Source: Algibacter miyuki (GTDB lineage: Bacteria > Bacteroidota > Bacteroidia > Flavobacteriales > Flavobacteriaceae). Taken from it: a stretch of 64,000 nt of DNA. The stretch covers positions 434,001-498,000 of the forward strand of contig NZ_JAUFQP010000001.1 of assembly GCF_030409805.1 (NCBI RefSeq), written 5' to 3'. Positions 1-9,231 of the stretch are shown piece by piece (position 1 is the first letter of the stretch; each line of letters opens with the position of its first letter). The notes beneath the pieces were generated by a model. It was not told where the DNA came from. It did no database searches and saw only the letters and a program-made list of their open reading frames with translations. Made by a program: the position numbers and the translations under genes.

Positions 1-860
1 AAATTGCAATGGCATATAACCGTTTGGGAGTAAAGGTTCGTATCATTGAATTTACAGATAGACCATTACGTAGTCAAACCAACGATATTACAGATGTTTT
101 AGAAGCACAAATGAAAAGTGAAGGGATTGAAATCCTTCCAAATTTTAGAGCTATTAAATTTGAAAAAGATGGTGATAAAACCATTATTCATTGCAAATGT
201 CCTGATGGTTCTACCACTCAAATTATTGAAGAAGGACATATTGTTGTAGCTACAGGTACAAAACCAAATACGTCTAAATTAGGTCTAAAAAATATTGACT
301 TAAAACTGACTGATAAAGGACATATTTTAGTTAACGAAAAAATGGAAACTAATATTTCCAATATTTATGCAGTAGGTGACGTAACAAACACACCACCTTT
401 TGTTTATACAGCAGCAAAAGAAGGAAGTACAGCAGTAAATAACGCCTTTTCATTATCCAAAAATAGTGTGGATTATACATCGTTACCTTGGGTAGTATTT
501 ACAGATCCACAAATTGCAGGAGCAGGTATGGATGAAGTAGAAGCCGAAAAAAAAGGTATCCCTTTTGAAGTATCTAAATTAGATTTAATTCACGTTCCAA
601 GAGCATTAGCAGCTCAAGATACCAGAGGATTTATAAAGCTAATTCGCAATACGGAAACGGATAAATTAATTGGTGCAAGAATAATAGCACCAGAAGGAGG
701 TGAACTCATTCAACAATTAAGTATGGCTATTAAATTTGGAATTACAGTAAAAGATTTGGCTGAAAGTTTTTATCCATACTTGACACTTGGTGAGGGCATC
801 AAATTAGCGGCCATTACTTTTGGAAAAGATGTTTCTAAATTGAGTTGTTGTGCGAGTTAA
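1..860 (+). CDS. merA: Mercuric reductase, C-terminal part (truncated by window edge)
   Basis: The reading frame is open to the window edge (codons from position 3), so this is the 3' part of a longer flavoprotein gene. It reduces Hg(II) to Hg(0) with NADPH in the cytoplasm if complete. Visible features are the NAD(P)-domain strand VVATGTKPNT, the FAD-binding IYAVGDVTNTPPFVYTAAKE segment and the dimerisation domain beginning WVVFTDPQIAG. The protein ends KLSCCAS. The YLTLGEG..LAA..F segment followed by a terminal vicinal Cys-Cys pair is the hallmark that separates MerA from dihydrolipoamide dehydrogenase. The N-terminal redox CxxxxC motif and any HMA domain lie outside the window. A heavy-metal ATPase follows, which fits a metal-resistance cluster. 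Confidence 0.85.
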   Translation, partial: IAMAYNRLGVKVRIIEFTDRPLRSQTNDITDVLEAQMKSEGIEILPNFRAIKFEKDGDKTIIHCKCPDGSTTQIIEEGHIVVATGTKPNTSKLGLKNIDLKLTDKGHILVNEKMETNISNIYAVGDVTNTPPFVYTAAKEGSTAVNNAFSLSKNSVDYTSLPWVVFTDPQIAGAGMDEVEAEKKGIPFEVSKLDLIHVPRALAAQDTRGFIKLIRNTETDKLIGARIIAPEGGELIQQLSMAIKFGITVKDLAESFYPYLTLGEGIKLAAITFGKDVSKLSCCAS

Positions 861-969
861 TCCTTATGCTAATAGCTATACATATTTGCAAACATTGCCA
901 ACAATGCACTTCCATTGCACTTAATAAAACAGCATCTTTGAGTGTTATTAATTTTATTATGAAAAAAAG

Positions 970-2916
970 ATGCTCAATTTAAAATATTTAAAACCCAATT
1001 CAGAAGTAGAACATAGTCACGATGATGGTCACGGTCATAGTGGTGGTCAACCAAATAATTTCAAAGCCTATTTACCAGCAATCATAAGTTTTTCAATGTT
1101 AATGATTGGTATTGGATTAGATTATTTTGACATAGCTTTTTTCAAAGATTGGTTACGTATTGTTTGGTACGGTATCGCTTATTTTCCAGTTGGACTTCCT
1201 GTTGTAAAAGAAGGTTGGGAAAGCATCAAAAAAGGAGATGTGTTTACTGAGTTCTTTTTAATGTCCATAGCAACTATTGGAGCATTTATCATTGGCGAAT
1301 ATCCTGAAGGTGTTGCAGTAATGTTGTTTTACGCAGTTGGGGAATTATTCCAAAATGCAGCAGTAACCAAAGCAAAAGGAAATATAAAAGCTTTGTTAGA
1401 TGTACGGCCAAATGAAGCTTTGGTTTATCGCAACAATAACTACATTTCTGTAAGTCCTGAAACAGTCGAAATTGGGGAAAAAGTGCAAGTCCGTGTCGGA
1501 GAAAAAATCCCTTTAGATGGTATTCTACTTTCCGATAAAGGTTCATTCAATACAGCAGCATTAACAGGCGAAAGTAAACCTGATACGATTGCAAAAGGCG
1601 AAAAAGTATTTGCAGGCAGTATTAATATGGATGGCGTTATTGAAATAGAATCCACAAAAGAGTTTAAGGATAGTTCCATTGCACGTATTCTCGATATGGT
1701 GCAGAATGCCACAGCTCGCAAATCGAAAACAGAATTATTCATCAGACAATTCGCTCGCATTTACACACCAATAGTTGTTTTTTTAGCAATAGGTGTTACG
1801 TTTCTTCCATACTTTTTTGTAGATGATTATGTATTTAGAGGTTGGTTGTACCGTGCCTTGATTTTTCTTGTAATTTCTTGTCCTTGTGCTTTGGTAATAT
1901 CAGTACCATTAGGTTATTTCGGTGGATTGGGTGCAGCTTCAAAAAATGGAATTTTGTTCAAAGGAGCTTCATTTTTAGATGCCATGACCAAAATAAACAC
2001 CTTGGTAATGGATAAGACAGGAACGGTTACTAAAGGTGTTTTCAAAATCAAAGAAATTAAAGCTATTGGTTGGGATGAAAAAGAGTTTATGAAATACCTT
2101 ATGGAGATGGAAGAACAAACTACACATCCCATTGCAAAAGCCATTCTAGAATATAAAGATAAAGGTACAGATTATGAGGCTTCCGAAGTATCTGAAATAG
2201 CAGGAAAAGGTTTAAAAGGCATTGTAAATGGTAAAACTGTTTTAGTTGGTAACAAAGCCCTAATGATAGCTAATAATATTGATGTTTTAGAGGAAACAGA
2301 AACTATTGTAGAATCGATTGTTTTGGTTGCGATTGATGCCAAATTCGCAGGTTATGTGGTTATAGCAGATGAATTAAAAGACGATGCAAAAGAAACGATT
2401 ACTGCATTACATAAACTAGGTGTCAAAAACATAATGATGCTCTCTGGAGATAAGGATTCCATAACTCAAAAAGTAGCTTCCGAATTAAATATCGAAATTG
2501 CCAAAGGCGGTTTGTTACCAGAAGATAAATTAAATGAAGTTGAAGTTTTAAAACAGAATCCTGAAAATAAGATTGCTTTTATAGGAGATGGAATTAACGA
2601 TGCACCAGTTTTAGCAGCTAGTGATGTAGGAATTGCTATGGGTGGTTTAGGTAGTGATGTCGCAATTGAAACCGCAGATGTTGTTATTCAAACCGACCAA
2701 CCTTCAAAAGTAGTAAAAGCCATTAAAATTAGTCGTTCCACAAGAAAAATCGTTTGGCAAAATATCATATTAGCATTTGGTGTCAAAGTAATTGTACTGA
2801 TTTTAGGAGCAGGCGGTTTAGCTACCATGTGGGAGGCAGTATTTGCAGATGTTGGTGTTGCATTATTGGCGATATTAAATGCTATAAGGTTGCAAAAGAT
2901 GCAATGGAAAGATTAG
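970..2916 (+). CDS. Heavy-metal translocating P1B-type ATPase (Zn/Cd/Pb/Hg class)
   Basis: 648-residue inner-membrane P-type ATPase that exports divalent soft metals. The transmembrane metal site SCPC lies at residues 303-306. The phosphorylation motif is DKTGT with Asp348. The hinge GDGINDAP and the last-helix Asp in VFADVGVALLAILNA match the P1B-2 (ZntA/CadA) group. The N-terminus has no CxxC HMA domain. It carries a short His/Asp-rich stretch (HSHDDGHGHSGG, residues 15-26) that may bind metal. It lies 109 bp after merA on the same strand, so it could be co-transcribed or run from its own promoter. Substrate is not determinable from sequence alone; Zn, Cd, Pb or Hg are possible. Confidence 0.9.
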   Translation: MLNLKYLKPNSEVEHSHDDGHGHSGGQPNNFKAYLPAIISFSMLMIGIGLDYFDIAFFKDWLRIVWYGIAYFPVGLPVVKEGWESIKKGDVFTEFFLMSIATIGAFIIGEYPEGVAVMLFYAVGELFQNAAVTKAKGNIKALLDVRPNEALVYRNNNYISVSPETVEIGEKVQVRVGEKIPLDGILLSDKGSFNTAALTGESKPDTIAKGEKVFAGSINMDGVIEIESTKEFKDSSIARILDMVQNATARKSKTELFIRQFARIYTPIVVFLAIGVTFLPYFFVDDYVFRGWLYRALIFLVISCPCALVISVPLGYFGGLGAASKNGILFKGASFLDAMTKINTLVMDKTGTVTKGVFKIKEIKAIGWDEKEFMKYLMEMEEQTTHPIAKAILEYKDKGTDYEASEVSEIAGKGLKGIVNGKTVLVGNKALMIANNIDVLEETETIVESIVLVAIDAKFAGYVVIADELKDDAKETITALHKLGVKNIMMLSGDKDSITQKVASELNIEIAKGGLLPEDKLNEVEVLKQNPENKIAFIGDGINDAPVLAASDVGIAMGGLGSDVAIETADVVIQTDQPSKVVKAIKISRSTRKIVWQNIILAFGVKVIVLILGAGGLATMWEAVFADVGVALLAILNAIRLQKMQWKD

Positions 2917-2937
2917 AAATATAATTTAAAACACATT

Positions 2938-2972
2938 CTTTAATATCTCTTTAGATTTGAATAGTACTTTTG
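2938..2972 (+). promoter_or_regulatory. PmrA-like direct-repeat operator plus -7 element (site a)
   Basis: Two direct half-sites 11 bp apart, CTTTAA (2938) and CTTTAG (2949), are followed exactly 16 bp after the second half-site start by TACTTTTG (2965-2972), a Bacteroidetes -7 element. The start codon of the outer-membrane barrel gene is 21 nt further. The same geometry recurs at six other gene starts in this island. Confidence 0.75.
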
Positions 2973-2993
2973 CGGGTATAAAAATTGAATCTA

Positions 2994-5411
2994 ATGATAA
3001 AACAAACGCTTACAATATTTATACTTTTTATTTCATTCCTTTTAAATGGACAAGAAACAATTACTATTTCTGGTCAAATAATAGAACAAGAAACACAACA
3101 CACTTTTCCTTTTGTAACAATTTCTATAAACGATGAATCTACAAACAACATTGTTACAGGGACTATTAGTGATGATGATGGTCGGTTTGAGATTAAGGAT
3201 TTAAAAATAGGTAAGTACATTGTAAATATTAGTTATTTAGGATTTGAAACAGTACAGCGAAAAATTTCTTCGGGTGGATTAAATCCAATTTTCGATCTAG
3301 GTAAAATAGAACTTAAACCTTCTACCGAATCTTTAAACGAAGTGACTATTGAAGCAAAACGAGCTACTGTAAACTCTGCTTTAGATAAAAAATCATTTAG
3401 CCTAACCGATAATGTAGCACAATCTGGCGGTTCTGTTGTTGATGCTATGAAAACAATGCCAGGAGTCGCTTTCGACCAAGACGGAAAAGTGGTGCTACGG
3501 GGTAGTGACAAGGTAGTGGTGTTAATAGATGGCAAACAATCAAGCCTTACAGGTTTTGGAAATCAAAAAGGATTAAATAATATTCCAGCTTCTAATATTG
3601 AGCGTATTGAAATTATTAATAACCCTTCAGCAAAATACGATGCTAATGGTTTTGCAGGAATTGTAAATATTATTTATAAGAAAGAAAAACAAACAGGCTT
3701 AAACGGTGATGTTGGTTTGTCTTTTGGTTTGGGAGCTTTATCTAAACGCAGAGAAGATACACCTACGGATTATGGAAGCTTTTCGGTAAACCCTAAACTG
3801 ATTCCAAGTTTAAATCTTAATTACAGAACGGATAAGCTTAATTACTTTTTACAATCAGAATTTATAATTCAAGAAGCTTTACCAAATAATGAGTTTACAA
3901 CGAGAAACTATGATGATGGCCGTAATATCATTTCACAAGTTCCCGAAAACAGACGACAGTTTCGTTCTATAATTACGGGAGGAGTTGATTGGGAACTTAG
4001 CGATAATGATGCTATTACCTTTTCTGGAATGTACGACAGAGAAAAACATATTGATACCTCGCAAGTTGCATTTATTAATTTAGATAATAACGTTCGAAAT
4101 CGTTTGTACACTTGGAAAGAAGAAGAGATAACAAGCTATATAAATGTAGCAACAAATTATAAGCATAACTTTGCTCAGGCAGGTCATTCGTTCACGGCGA
4201 ATGCTCAATATACAAGAGGTCTAGAAGATGAAAGTTATTTTCTAAACGATAGTTCTGCCATTAGAATTGGTAGAGATATGACTAATATTAGAGCGATTGA
4301 GCACACCACAAGCTTATCAACAGATTACACTCGAGCATTAAGTAGTGGTAAAGTAGAAGCTGGTGCAAAAGTTAGATTTAGAAATTTACCTGTAGATTAT
4401 ACTATAAATAGAGGAAATCAATCTATAATCTATCCTAATTTAGGTAAATTTTCAAAATGGAAAGAAAATCTTTATGCATTCTATGGGAATTACCTTTTAG
4501 AAAAAGAAAACTTCGATGTTGAGGCAGGACTTCGAGCTGAACAAACTGAGGTGTCTTATCAATTAGACCCAACAAATACTTATTACGCTTCTAATGATAA
4601 ATATGATTATTTTGAATTATTTCCAAGTGTACGATTCACATATAAATTGAATGATAAAAGCAAATTCTCATTGTTTTACAACCGTCGTGTAGACAGACCA
4701 GGAGAACCAGAATTACGCATTTTTCCAAAATACGATGATCCTGAATTATTAAAAGTCGGTAATCCTTATTTACGTCCACAGTTTACAAACAGCGTAGAAG
4801 CAGCGCATCGTTATAATTGGGGTTCAGGCTCATTGTTTACAGCCGTTTACCACAGACAGATTAAAGGCGCTTATCAACGTATATTTAGTGTAGATAACAG
4901 CAATGCAGATTACGATATTGTAAATAAAATATACCAAAACACAGGAGAAAGTACTAATACAGGATTTGAGTTATTGTTTAGTCAAGACTTAACCGAAAAC
5001 TGGAAATTAACAGCAAGTACCAATGTTTACAAAAACAGTATTAATGCTTATGATGGTACATTGCTGTTTCCGTTTGTAAGAACGTTTAGCATTGATAAAT
5101 CATCAGATACAGCAGGCGATTTTAAAATTTCAAACGCATTTACATTGCCTTATGATATTGAAGCGCAAGTTACGGGACTTTATTATTCTAAACGTAATAT
5201 TCCACAAGGAGAAGAGTTGGCAAGGTCTTCAGTAGATTTAGGTTTAAAGAAATCTATTTGGGATAAAAAAGGAGAAATTACATTGTCAGCAAGTGATTTG
5301 TTCAACAACTTTGGATTAATGCAACGCATATCAGGAGAGGGCTTTACAGCGACTTATGAAAATTATTATGAAACTCAAATTGTAAGATTAGGAATGAAGT
5401 ATAAGTTTTAA
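2994..5411 (+). CDS. TonB-dependent-receptor-like outer membrane beta-barrel protein
   Basis: About 805 residues. It starts with a signal peptide (LTIFILFISFLLNGQ), then a CarboxypepD-reg-like beta-sandwich (about residues 22-110). Next come a plug-like domain containing GGSVVDAMKTMPGVAFDQDG and VLIDGKQSS, and a long barrel ending in a Phe (LGMKYKF). This is the layout of the flavobacterial outer-membrane beta-barrel family related to TonB receptors. No SusD partner follows, so it is not a SusCD pair. I chose the ATG at 2994; an in-frame TTG at 2985 lies only 12 nt after the -7 element and is unlikely. It is the first gene under the shared direct-repeat operator. The transported ligand is unknown; siderophore, peptide or metal complexes are all possible. 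Confidence 0.85.
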   Translation: MIKQTLTIFILFISFLLNGQETITISGQIIEQETQHTFPFVTISINDESTNNIVTGTISDDDGRFEIKDLKIGKYIVNISYLGFETVQRKISSGGLNPIFDLGKIELKPSTESLNEVTIEAKRATVNSALDKKSFSLTDNVAQSGGSVVDAMKTMPGVAFDQDGKVVLRGSDKVVVLIDGKQSSLTGFGNQKGLNNIPASNIERIEIINNPSAKYDANGFAGIVNIIYKKEKQTGLNGDVGLSFGLGALSKRREDTPTDYGSFSVNPKLIPSLNLNYRTDKLNYFLQSEFIIQEALPNNEFTTRNYDDGRNIISQVPENRRQFRSIITGGVDWELSDNDAITFSGMYDREKHIDTSQVAFINLDNNVRNRLYTWKEEEITSYINVATNYKHNFAQAGHSFTANAQYTRGLEDESYFLNDSSAIRIGRDMTNIRAIEHTTSLSTDYTRALSSGKVEAGAKVRFRNLPVDYTINRGNQSIIYPNLGKFSKWKENLYAFYGNYLLEKENFDVEAGLRAEQTEVSYQLDPTNTYYASNDKYDYFELFPSVRFTYKLNDKSKFSLFYNRRVDRPGEPELRIFPKYDDPELLKVGNPYLRPQFTNSVEAAHRYNWGSGSLFTAVYHRQIKGAYQRIFSVDNSNADYDIVNKIYQNTGESTNTGFELLFSQDLTENWKLTASTNVYKNSINAYDGTLLFPFVRTFSIDKSSDTAGDFKISNAFTLPYDIEAQVTGLYYSKRNIPQGEELARSSVDLGLKKSIWDKKGEITLSASDLFNNFGLMQRISGEGFTATYENYYETQIVRLGMKYKF

Positions 5412-5421
5412 TAAGAGATAG

Positions 5422-5456
5422 CTTAAGTTTTTCTTTAAAATCACATCTTACTTTTA
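5422..5456 (+). promoter_or_regulatory. PmrA-like direct-repeat operator plus -7 element (site b)
   Basis: Half-sites CTTAAG (5422) and CTTTAA (5433) are 11 bp apart. TACTTTTA (5449-5456) begins 16 bp after the start of the second half-site. It precedes the DUF347 membrane-protein gene. Confidence 0.75.
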
Positions 5457-5546
5457 TAATACAATATAAGCCCTGTAAGAGAAAGTAGGTTTATGGTTAA
5501 GAAAGTCCTCTTTCTTTTATCAGGCACAATTAAACCAATAATAATT

Positions 5547-6308
5547 ATGAAAACTCAAACATTAAATAAGGTTGCAGAAATATCAGCTTTATTTTGGCTA
5601 ATGAAAATAATAGCGACTACGTTAGGTGAAACATTGGGAGATTTTATAGCGCAAACTTTAGGCTTGGGATATTCTGTTGGTATTTTAATTACGTTAGCGT
5701 TTTTTTTAATCGTTCTAAGTGTTCAGTTGTATTCAAAAAAATACGTCCCATTATATTTTTGGCTTGTTATAATTGCAACAACAACATTAGGAACTGAGAT
5801 TTCCGATTTTATGGATAGAAGTCTTGGGCTAGGTTATACATATGGTAGTTTAGTTTTAGCTGTAGGCTTAATTACAACACTTTCAATTTGGTATAGTAAA
5901 TACAAGAATTTAGAAGTCTATCCTATTATAAATAAAAACAAAGAGTTGTTTTTTTGGACCGCAGTGTTATTTTCAAATAGTTTGGGTACTGCCTTCGGTG
6001 ATTATTTAAGTGATGAAATTGGTTTAAGTTATTTAGTTGGAGCATTAGTTACTGCATTGATCATAGCATTCGTAATTTTATTACATTATTTTACAAAAGT
6101 GAATCAAATACTATTATTTTGGATTGCCTTTGTATTTACTCGACCATTTGGTGCTACTTTTGGCGATTTTCTTACTAAACCTTTGATTAAGGGTGGTTTA
6201 GATTTAGGGACATTACAAGCATCTGCAGTTTCGGTGGTATTAATAGCAATATTTATTTATATTTCTCATTTGCAACATCAAAATAAATTATTAAAAGATA
6301 GGCTTTAG
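5547..6308 (+). CDS. DUF347 (COG4705) repeat-containing membrane protein
   Basis: About 253 residues, nearly all hydrophobic. It is built from four copies of a unit with a TTLGxxxGDF...LGLGYxxG pattern. The copies are TTLGETLGDF, TTLGTEISDF, NSLGTAFGDY and RPFGATFGDF, each followed by two membrane spans. This is the DUF347 repeat of unknown function, found in inner-membrane proteins. The ATG at 5547 gives a start directly in front of the first repeat. An alternative ATG at 5493 would add 18 residues and lies closer (36 nt) to the -7 element, so it remains possible. It stands alone under its own copy of the shared operator. The function is unknown; regulation groups it with envelope-modifying enzymes. 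Confidence 0.8.
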   Translation: MKTQTLNKVAEISALFWLMKIIATTLGETLGDFIAQTLGLGYSVGILITLAFFLIVLSVQLYSKKYVPLYFWLVIIATTTLGTEISDFMDRSLGLGYTYGSLVLAVGLITTLSIWYSKYKNLEVYPIINKNKELFFWTAVLFSNSLGTAFGDYLSDEIGLSYLVGALVTALIIAFVILLHYFTKVNQILLFWIAFVFTRPFGATFGDFLTKPLIKGGLDLGTLQASAVSVVLIAIFIYISHLQHQNKLLKDRL

Positions 6309-6313
6309 ATTTA

Positions 6314-6348
6314 CTTGAAATAATCTTTAGAATTGCTGGCTAAATTTA
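6314..6348 (+). promoter_or_regulatory. PmrA-like direct-repeat operator plus -7 element (site c)
   Basis: Half-sites CTTGAA (6314) and CTTTAG (6325) are 11 bp apart. TAAATTTA (6341-6348) lies at the conserved 16-bp offset and the ATG of the PepSY-like gene is 25 nt downstream. The first half-site is the most diverged of the set. Confidence 0.7.
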
Positions 6349-6373
6349 TAGTATTAATTTAAAATACGAAAAA

Positions 6374-6826
6374 ATGAAATCATTAAAAGTAATTCTAGGT
6401 GTTTTTTTAGCCTGTACCATGTTTGCTTTTATCTCTACAGGAGATAAGGCACCTCAAAAAGTAACAGATGCATTTGTAAAGAAATTCCCAAATGTTAAAA
6501 AGGTTAAATGGGAAAAAGAAAACGAGACTGAATGGGAAGCGGAGTTTAAAGTCAATAAAGTTGAGTATTCTGCTAATTTTAAAGAAGACGGCACTTGGAA
6601 AGAAACAGAACATGAGATTGATGAAAAAGAAATTCCTCAAACTGTAAAAGTAGCATTAACCAAAGGTTTTCCAGGTTACGAGATAGAAGAGGCGGAAATC
6701 TCTGAAACAAAAGAGGGAACAGTTTATGAGTTTGAAATAGAAAAGGGAGAGTCTGAAATGGAAGTTGCTATTGATGTAAATGGTACCATTATAAAACAGG
6801 AAGTAAAAAAAGATGATGAAGAGTAA
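6374..6826 (+). CDS. PepSY-like periplasmic protein
   Basis: 150 residues with an N-terminal signal peptide (ILGVFLACTMFAFIS). Two tandem PepSY-like (BLIP-fold) units follow. Each starts with an xxPQxVxxAFxKxFP-type helix (APQKVTDAFVKKFPNVKKVKW and IPQTVKVALTKGFPGYEIEE) and continues into alternating charged beta strands. The second half is very acidic (VKKDDEE at the end). Such proteins are secreted to the periplasm and are often controlled by two-component systems; their biochemical role is unknown. It has its own copy of the shared operator and a strong terminator behind it, so it is probably monocistronic. Confidence 0.8.
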   Translation: MKSLKVILGVFLACTMFAFISTGDKAPQKVTDAFVKKFPNVKKVKWEKENETEWEAEFKVNKVEYSANFKEDGTWKETEHEIDEKEIPQTVKVALTKGFPGYEIEEAEISETKEGTVYEFEIEKGESEMEVAIDVNGTIIKQEVKKDDEE

Positions 6827-6860
6827 TTTTTTATGATTCATCAGTTAATTTTAAGTTTAA

Positions 6861-6904
6861 AAAGCGTTCAGATCTGCTTAAGGTCTGGACGCTTTGTTTT
6901 TTAC
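6861..6904 (+). terminator. Rho-independent terminator after the PepSY-like gene
   Basis: A stem AAAGCGTTCAGA (6861-6872) pairs with TCTGGACGCTTT (6884-6895) with one G-T pair, and is followed by a T-rich run. Confidence 0.8.
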
Positions 6905-6951
6905 AAATAGAGTGCTGATTTATTCTCTATTTATGTACTTCTAGAGCAAGG

Positions 6952-6986
6952 CTTAAGATTTACTTTAGAATTGCTCTATATATTTA
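6952..6986 (+). promoter_or_regulatory. PmrA-like direct-repeat operator plus -7 element (site d)
   Basis: Half-sites CTTAAG (6952) and CTTTAG (6963) are 11 bp apart, with TATATTTA (6979-6986) at the conserved 16-bp offset. The sulfatase-family start codon is 28 nt downstream. Confidence 0.8.
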
Positions 6987-7014
6987 TAGGTCAATTGATA
7001 TAATCAAACATTAA

Positions 7015-8970
7015 ATGAAAAAATTAGATTTTTTAAAGCCTATATTTAACTTTTTTTTACTCGGATTATTAATTACTACTTTAAGTAGATTAATACTTTT
7101 TATTGGGTTTATGCCTCGTGTTACCGAAACAGAACAGTTTTGGTTAATTTTCCCAATAGGATTACGGATGGATATTATTTTGTTATCCTATATGGCCGTT
7201 TTGCCAACCGTATTAATATTGTTAGTTCCCTTTAAGTTTTTATTAAAAATCTCCATTTTTATAAGATATTTTTTTGTTCTATGTCTGTTTTTAATATTGT
7301 TTATGGAGTTGGCAACTCCCAACTTTTTAATACAATATGATACTAGGCCAAATCGACTTTTTGTAGAATATTTAATATACCCTAAAGAGGTGTTTAGTAT
7401 GCTGTTAAAAGGTTTTCTAGGGATAATTATAGTTGCAGTTATGGTATTATCTGCCAGTGTTTATTTTCTACTTAAAAAATCTAAAAAGTGGTTTTCAGTT
7501 AGGGAAGCGGTGTCATATGGTTATCAGTTGAAGGCGGTAATTCCTGTTTTATTTTTATTGTTCTTTGGGTTAAGATCGAGCCTTACGTCAGTTAGACCAA
7601 TAAATGCAAGTGATGCTGTTTTTTCAAAAAATCAGTTTGTAAATAGTTTAGCTTTAAATTCTCTTTATACGGTTGGTTTTGCGGTTTACTCTCTAAAGAA
7701 TGAGGAAAACGGGATTAAAATGTATGGTCGTATAGCAAAATCAGAAGCTTTAGTTAGAGTAAAGAAATACATGACGGCCAAAGCTGATGATTTTACTAAT
7801 ACCGAAATACCTTTGTTGCATCTTCAAAGAAGTACTCACAAAAGAGATAAACCTTATAATTTAGTCATTTTTTTACAAGAAAGCTTGGGCGCAGAATATG
7901 TTGGTGTCTTAGGAGGCTTACCGCTAACTCCTAATTTAGATAAACTATCCACCGAAGGTTTGTTATTCACGAATTTATACGCAACGGGTACAAGAAGTGT
8001 TCGTGGTATTGAGGCCGTTACTACAGGGTTTTTGCCTACACCATCTAGAAGTGTTGTGAAATTAGGGAAATCTCAAAATGGATTTTTCTCATTAGCAGAT
8101 GCTTTAAAGCGAAAAGGGTATCAAACTAGTTTTGTATATGGAGGTTCTGCAAACTTTGATAATATGGCTTCATTTTTTAATGGTAATGGATTTGATGACA
8201 TTATAGATGAAAGAGATTATTCTAAAGAAGACTATGATTTTAAAGGAACTTGGGGCGTCTCCGATGAGTCTCTTGTAAAAAAAGGAAATGCACTTTATAA
8301 ATCGTATAAAGGAGAGCCCTTTTTCTCATTAATGTTTTCTAGCTCTAATCATGAGCCATTTGAGTTTCCTGACAACAAAATAGAATTGTACGATAGAGAA
8401 AAAGGCACGGTAAATAATGCTATTAAATATGCCGATTATGCTATTGGAGAGTTTTTTAAAATGGCAAAAAAAGAAGACTATTATAATAACACGATATTTA
8501 TAATAATAGCTGATCATAACACGCGTACTTGGGGGGACGATCTTATTCCTGTAAATAAATTTCATATTCCTGCCTTAATCATAGGTCCAAATATTGAAAA
8601 AGGAATTACCTACGACAAATTATTATCTCAAATAGATATTCCACCAAGTTTACTAGATTTAATAGGGTTAGACATGGAAACGCCAATGGTAGGAAGAAAT
8701 ATATATGAACTCAACGATTCGGAAAAAGGAAGGGCTATCATGCAATTTCATACTACAAATGCCTTTAGATATGGTGATGACTTAATTGTTTTACAACCAG
8801 ATAAAGAAGCATTACAATTTAAAGTTACCGAAAATGATGTACTAATTCCCGAAAGTAACGTGAACACCGATCTTGTTCAAGATGCAATTAGTCATGTAAT
8901 AACGGCTTCTGAATCTTATAATAATATGGAGTATAGGCTACCAAAAGAAACTGTTAACACTGATTTGTAA
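7015..8970 (+). CDS. LTA-synthase-like membrane sulfatase/phosphotransferase 1
   Basis: 651 residues in the alkaline-phosphatase superfamily. The first ~225 residues hold about five membrane spans; the rest is a periplasmic catalytic domain. Motifs are NLVIFLQESLGAEYVG (metal site Glu), NLYATGTRSVRG with the probable nucleophile Thr326, SSNHEPFEFP, and IIADHNTR with the metal-binding Asp-His. This layout is shared by LtaS, OpgB/MdoB and EptA-type enzymes, which transfer phosphoglycerol or phosphoethanolamine from phospholipids and leave diacylglycerol. A Gram-negative bacteroidete has no lipoteichoic acid, so the acceptor is more likely a glycan or lipid A. The gene has its own shared operator and is 48% of a paralogous pair with the protein at 10127; the two share the TGTR nucleophile region. 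Confidence 0.85.
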   Translation: MKKLDFLKPIFNFFLLGLLITTLSRLILFIGFMPRVTETEQFWLIFPIGLRMDIILLSYMAVLPTVLILLVPFKFLLKISIFIRYFFVLCLFLILFMELATPNFLIQYDTRPNRLFVEYLIYPKEVFSMLLKGFLGIIIVAVMVLSASVYFLLKKSKKWFSVREAVSYGYQLKAVIPVLFLLFFGLRSSLTSVRPINASDAVFSKNQFVNSLALNSLYTVGFAVYSLKNEENGIKMYGRIAKSEALVRVKKYMTAKADDFTNTEIPLLHLQRSTHKRDKPYNLVIFLQESLGAEYVGVLGGLPLTPNLDKLSTEGLLFTNLYATGTRSVRGIEAVTTGFLPTPSRSVVKLGKSQNGFFSLADALKRKGYQTSFVYGGSANFDNMASFFNGNGFDDIIDERDYSKEDYDFKGTWGVSDESLVKKGNALYKSYKGEPFFSLMFSSSNHEPFEFPDNKIELYDREKGTVNNAIKYADYAIGEFFKMAKKEDYYNNTIFIIIADHNTRTWGDDLIPVNKFHIPALIIGPNIEKGITYDKLLSQIDIPPSLLDLIGLDMETPMVGRNIYELNDSEKGRAIMQFHTTNAFRYGDDLIVLQPDKEALQFKVTENDVLIPESNVNTDLVQDAISHVITASESYNNMEYRLPKETVNTDL

Positions 8971-9231
8971 AATTATACAAGAAATATAATATTACTTTCC
9001 ATGCTAATAATTTGATTTATTCTTATGAGATTAATTTCAATATGAATGAGTCTTCTATTATATATAACAGGGGCATTTTGGATTCAATAATACTGTAGGT
9101 GTTATAATTATTGTATTAATTCAAGTGAGTAAAAATGCTTCTAGTGGTGTAAATAATAAACTTAAAAACATACTATAAAGAAAAACTTCTAGTCTATTCG
9201 TTTTTAAATTAAGTGCCATGATAATTTAACT

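Noticed and set aside
903..921. Direct repeat TGCACTT (11-bp period) before the P-type ATPase as a regulator site
   Set aside because: Occurs once, does not match the CTTWAR half-site and has no aligned -7 element.
8971..9231. A short decayed-looking frame with a small hydrophobic peptide between the first transferase and the PAP2 gene
   Set aside because: Several frame changes would be needed and no family is visible; treated as non-coding.
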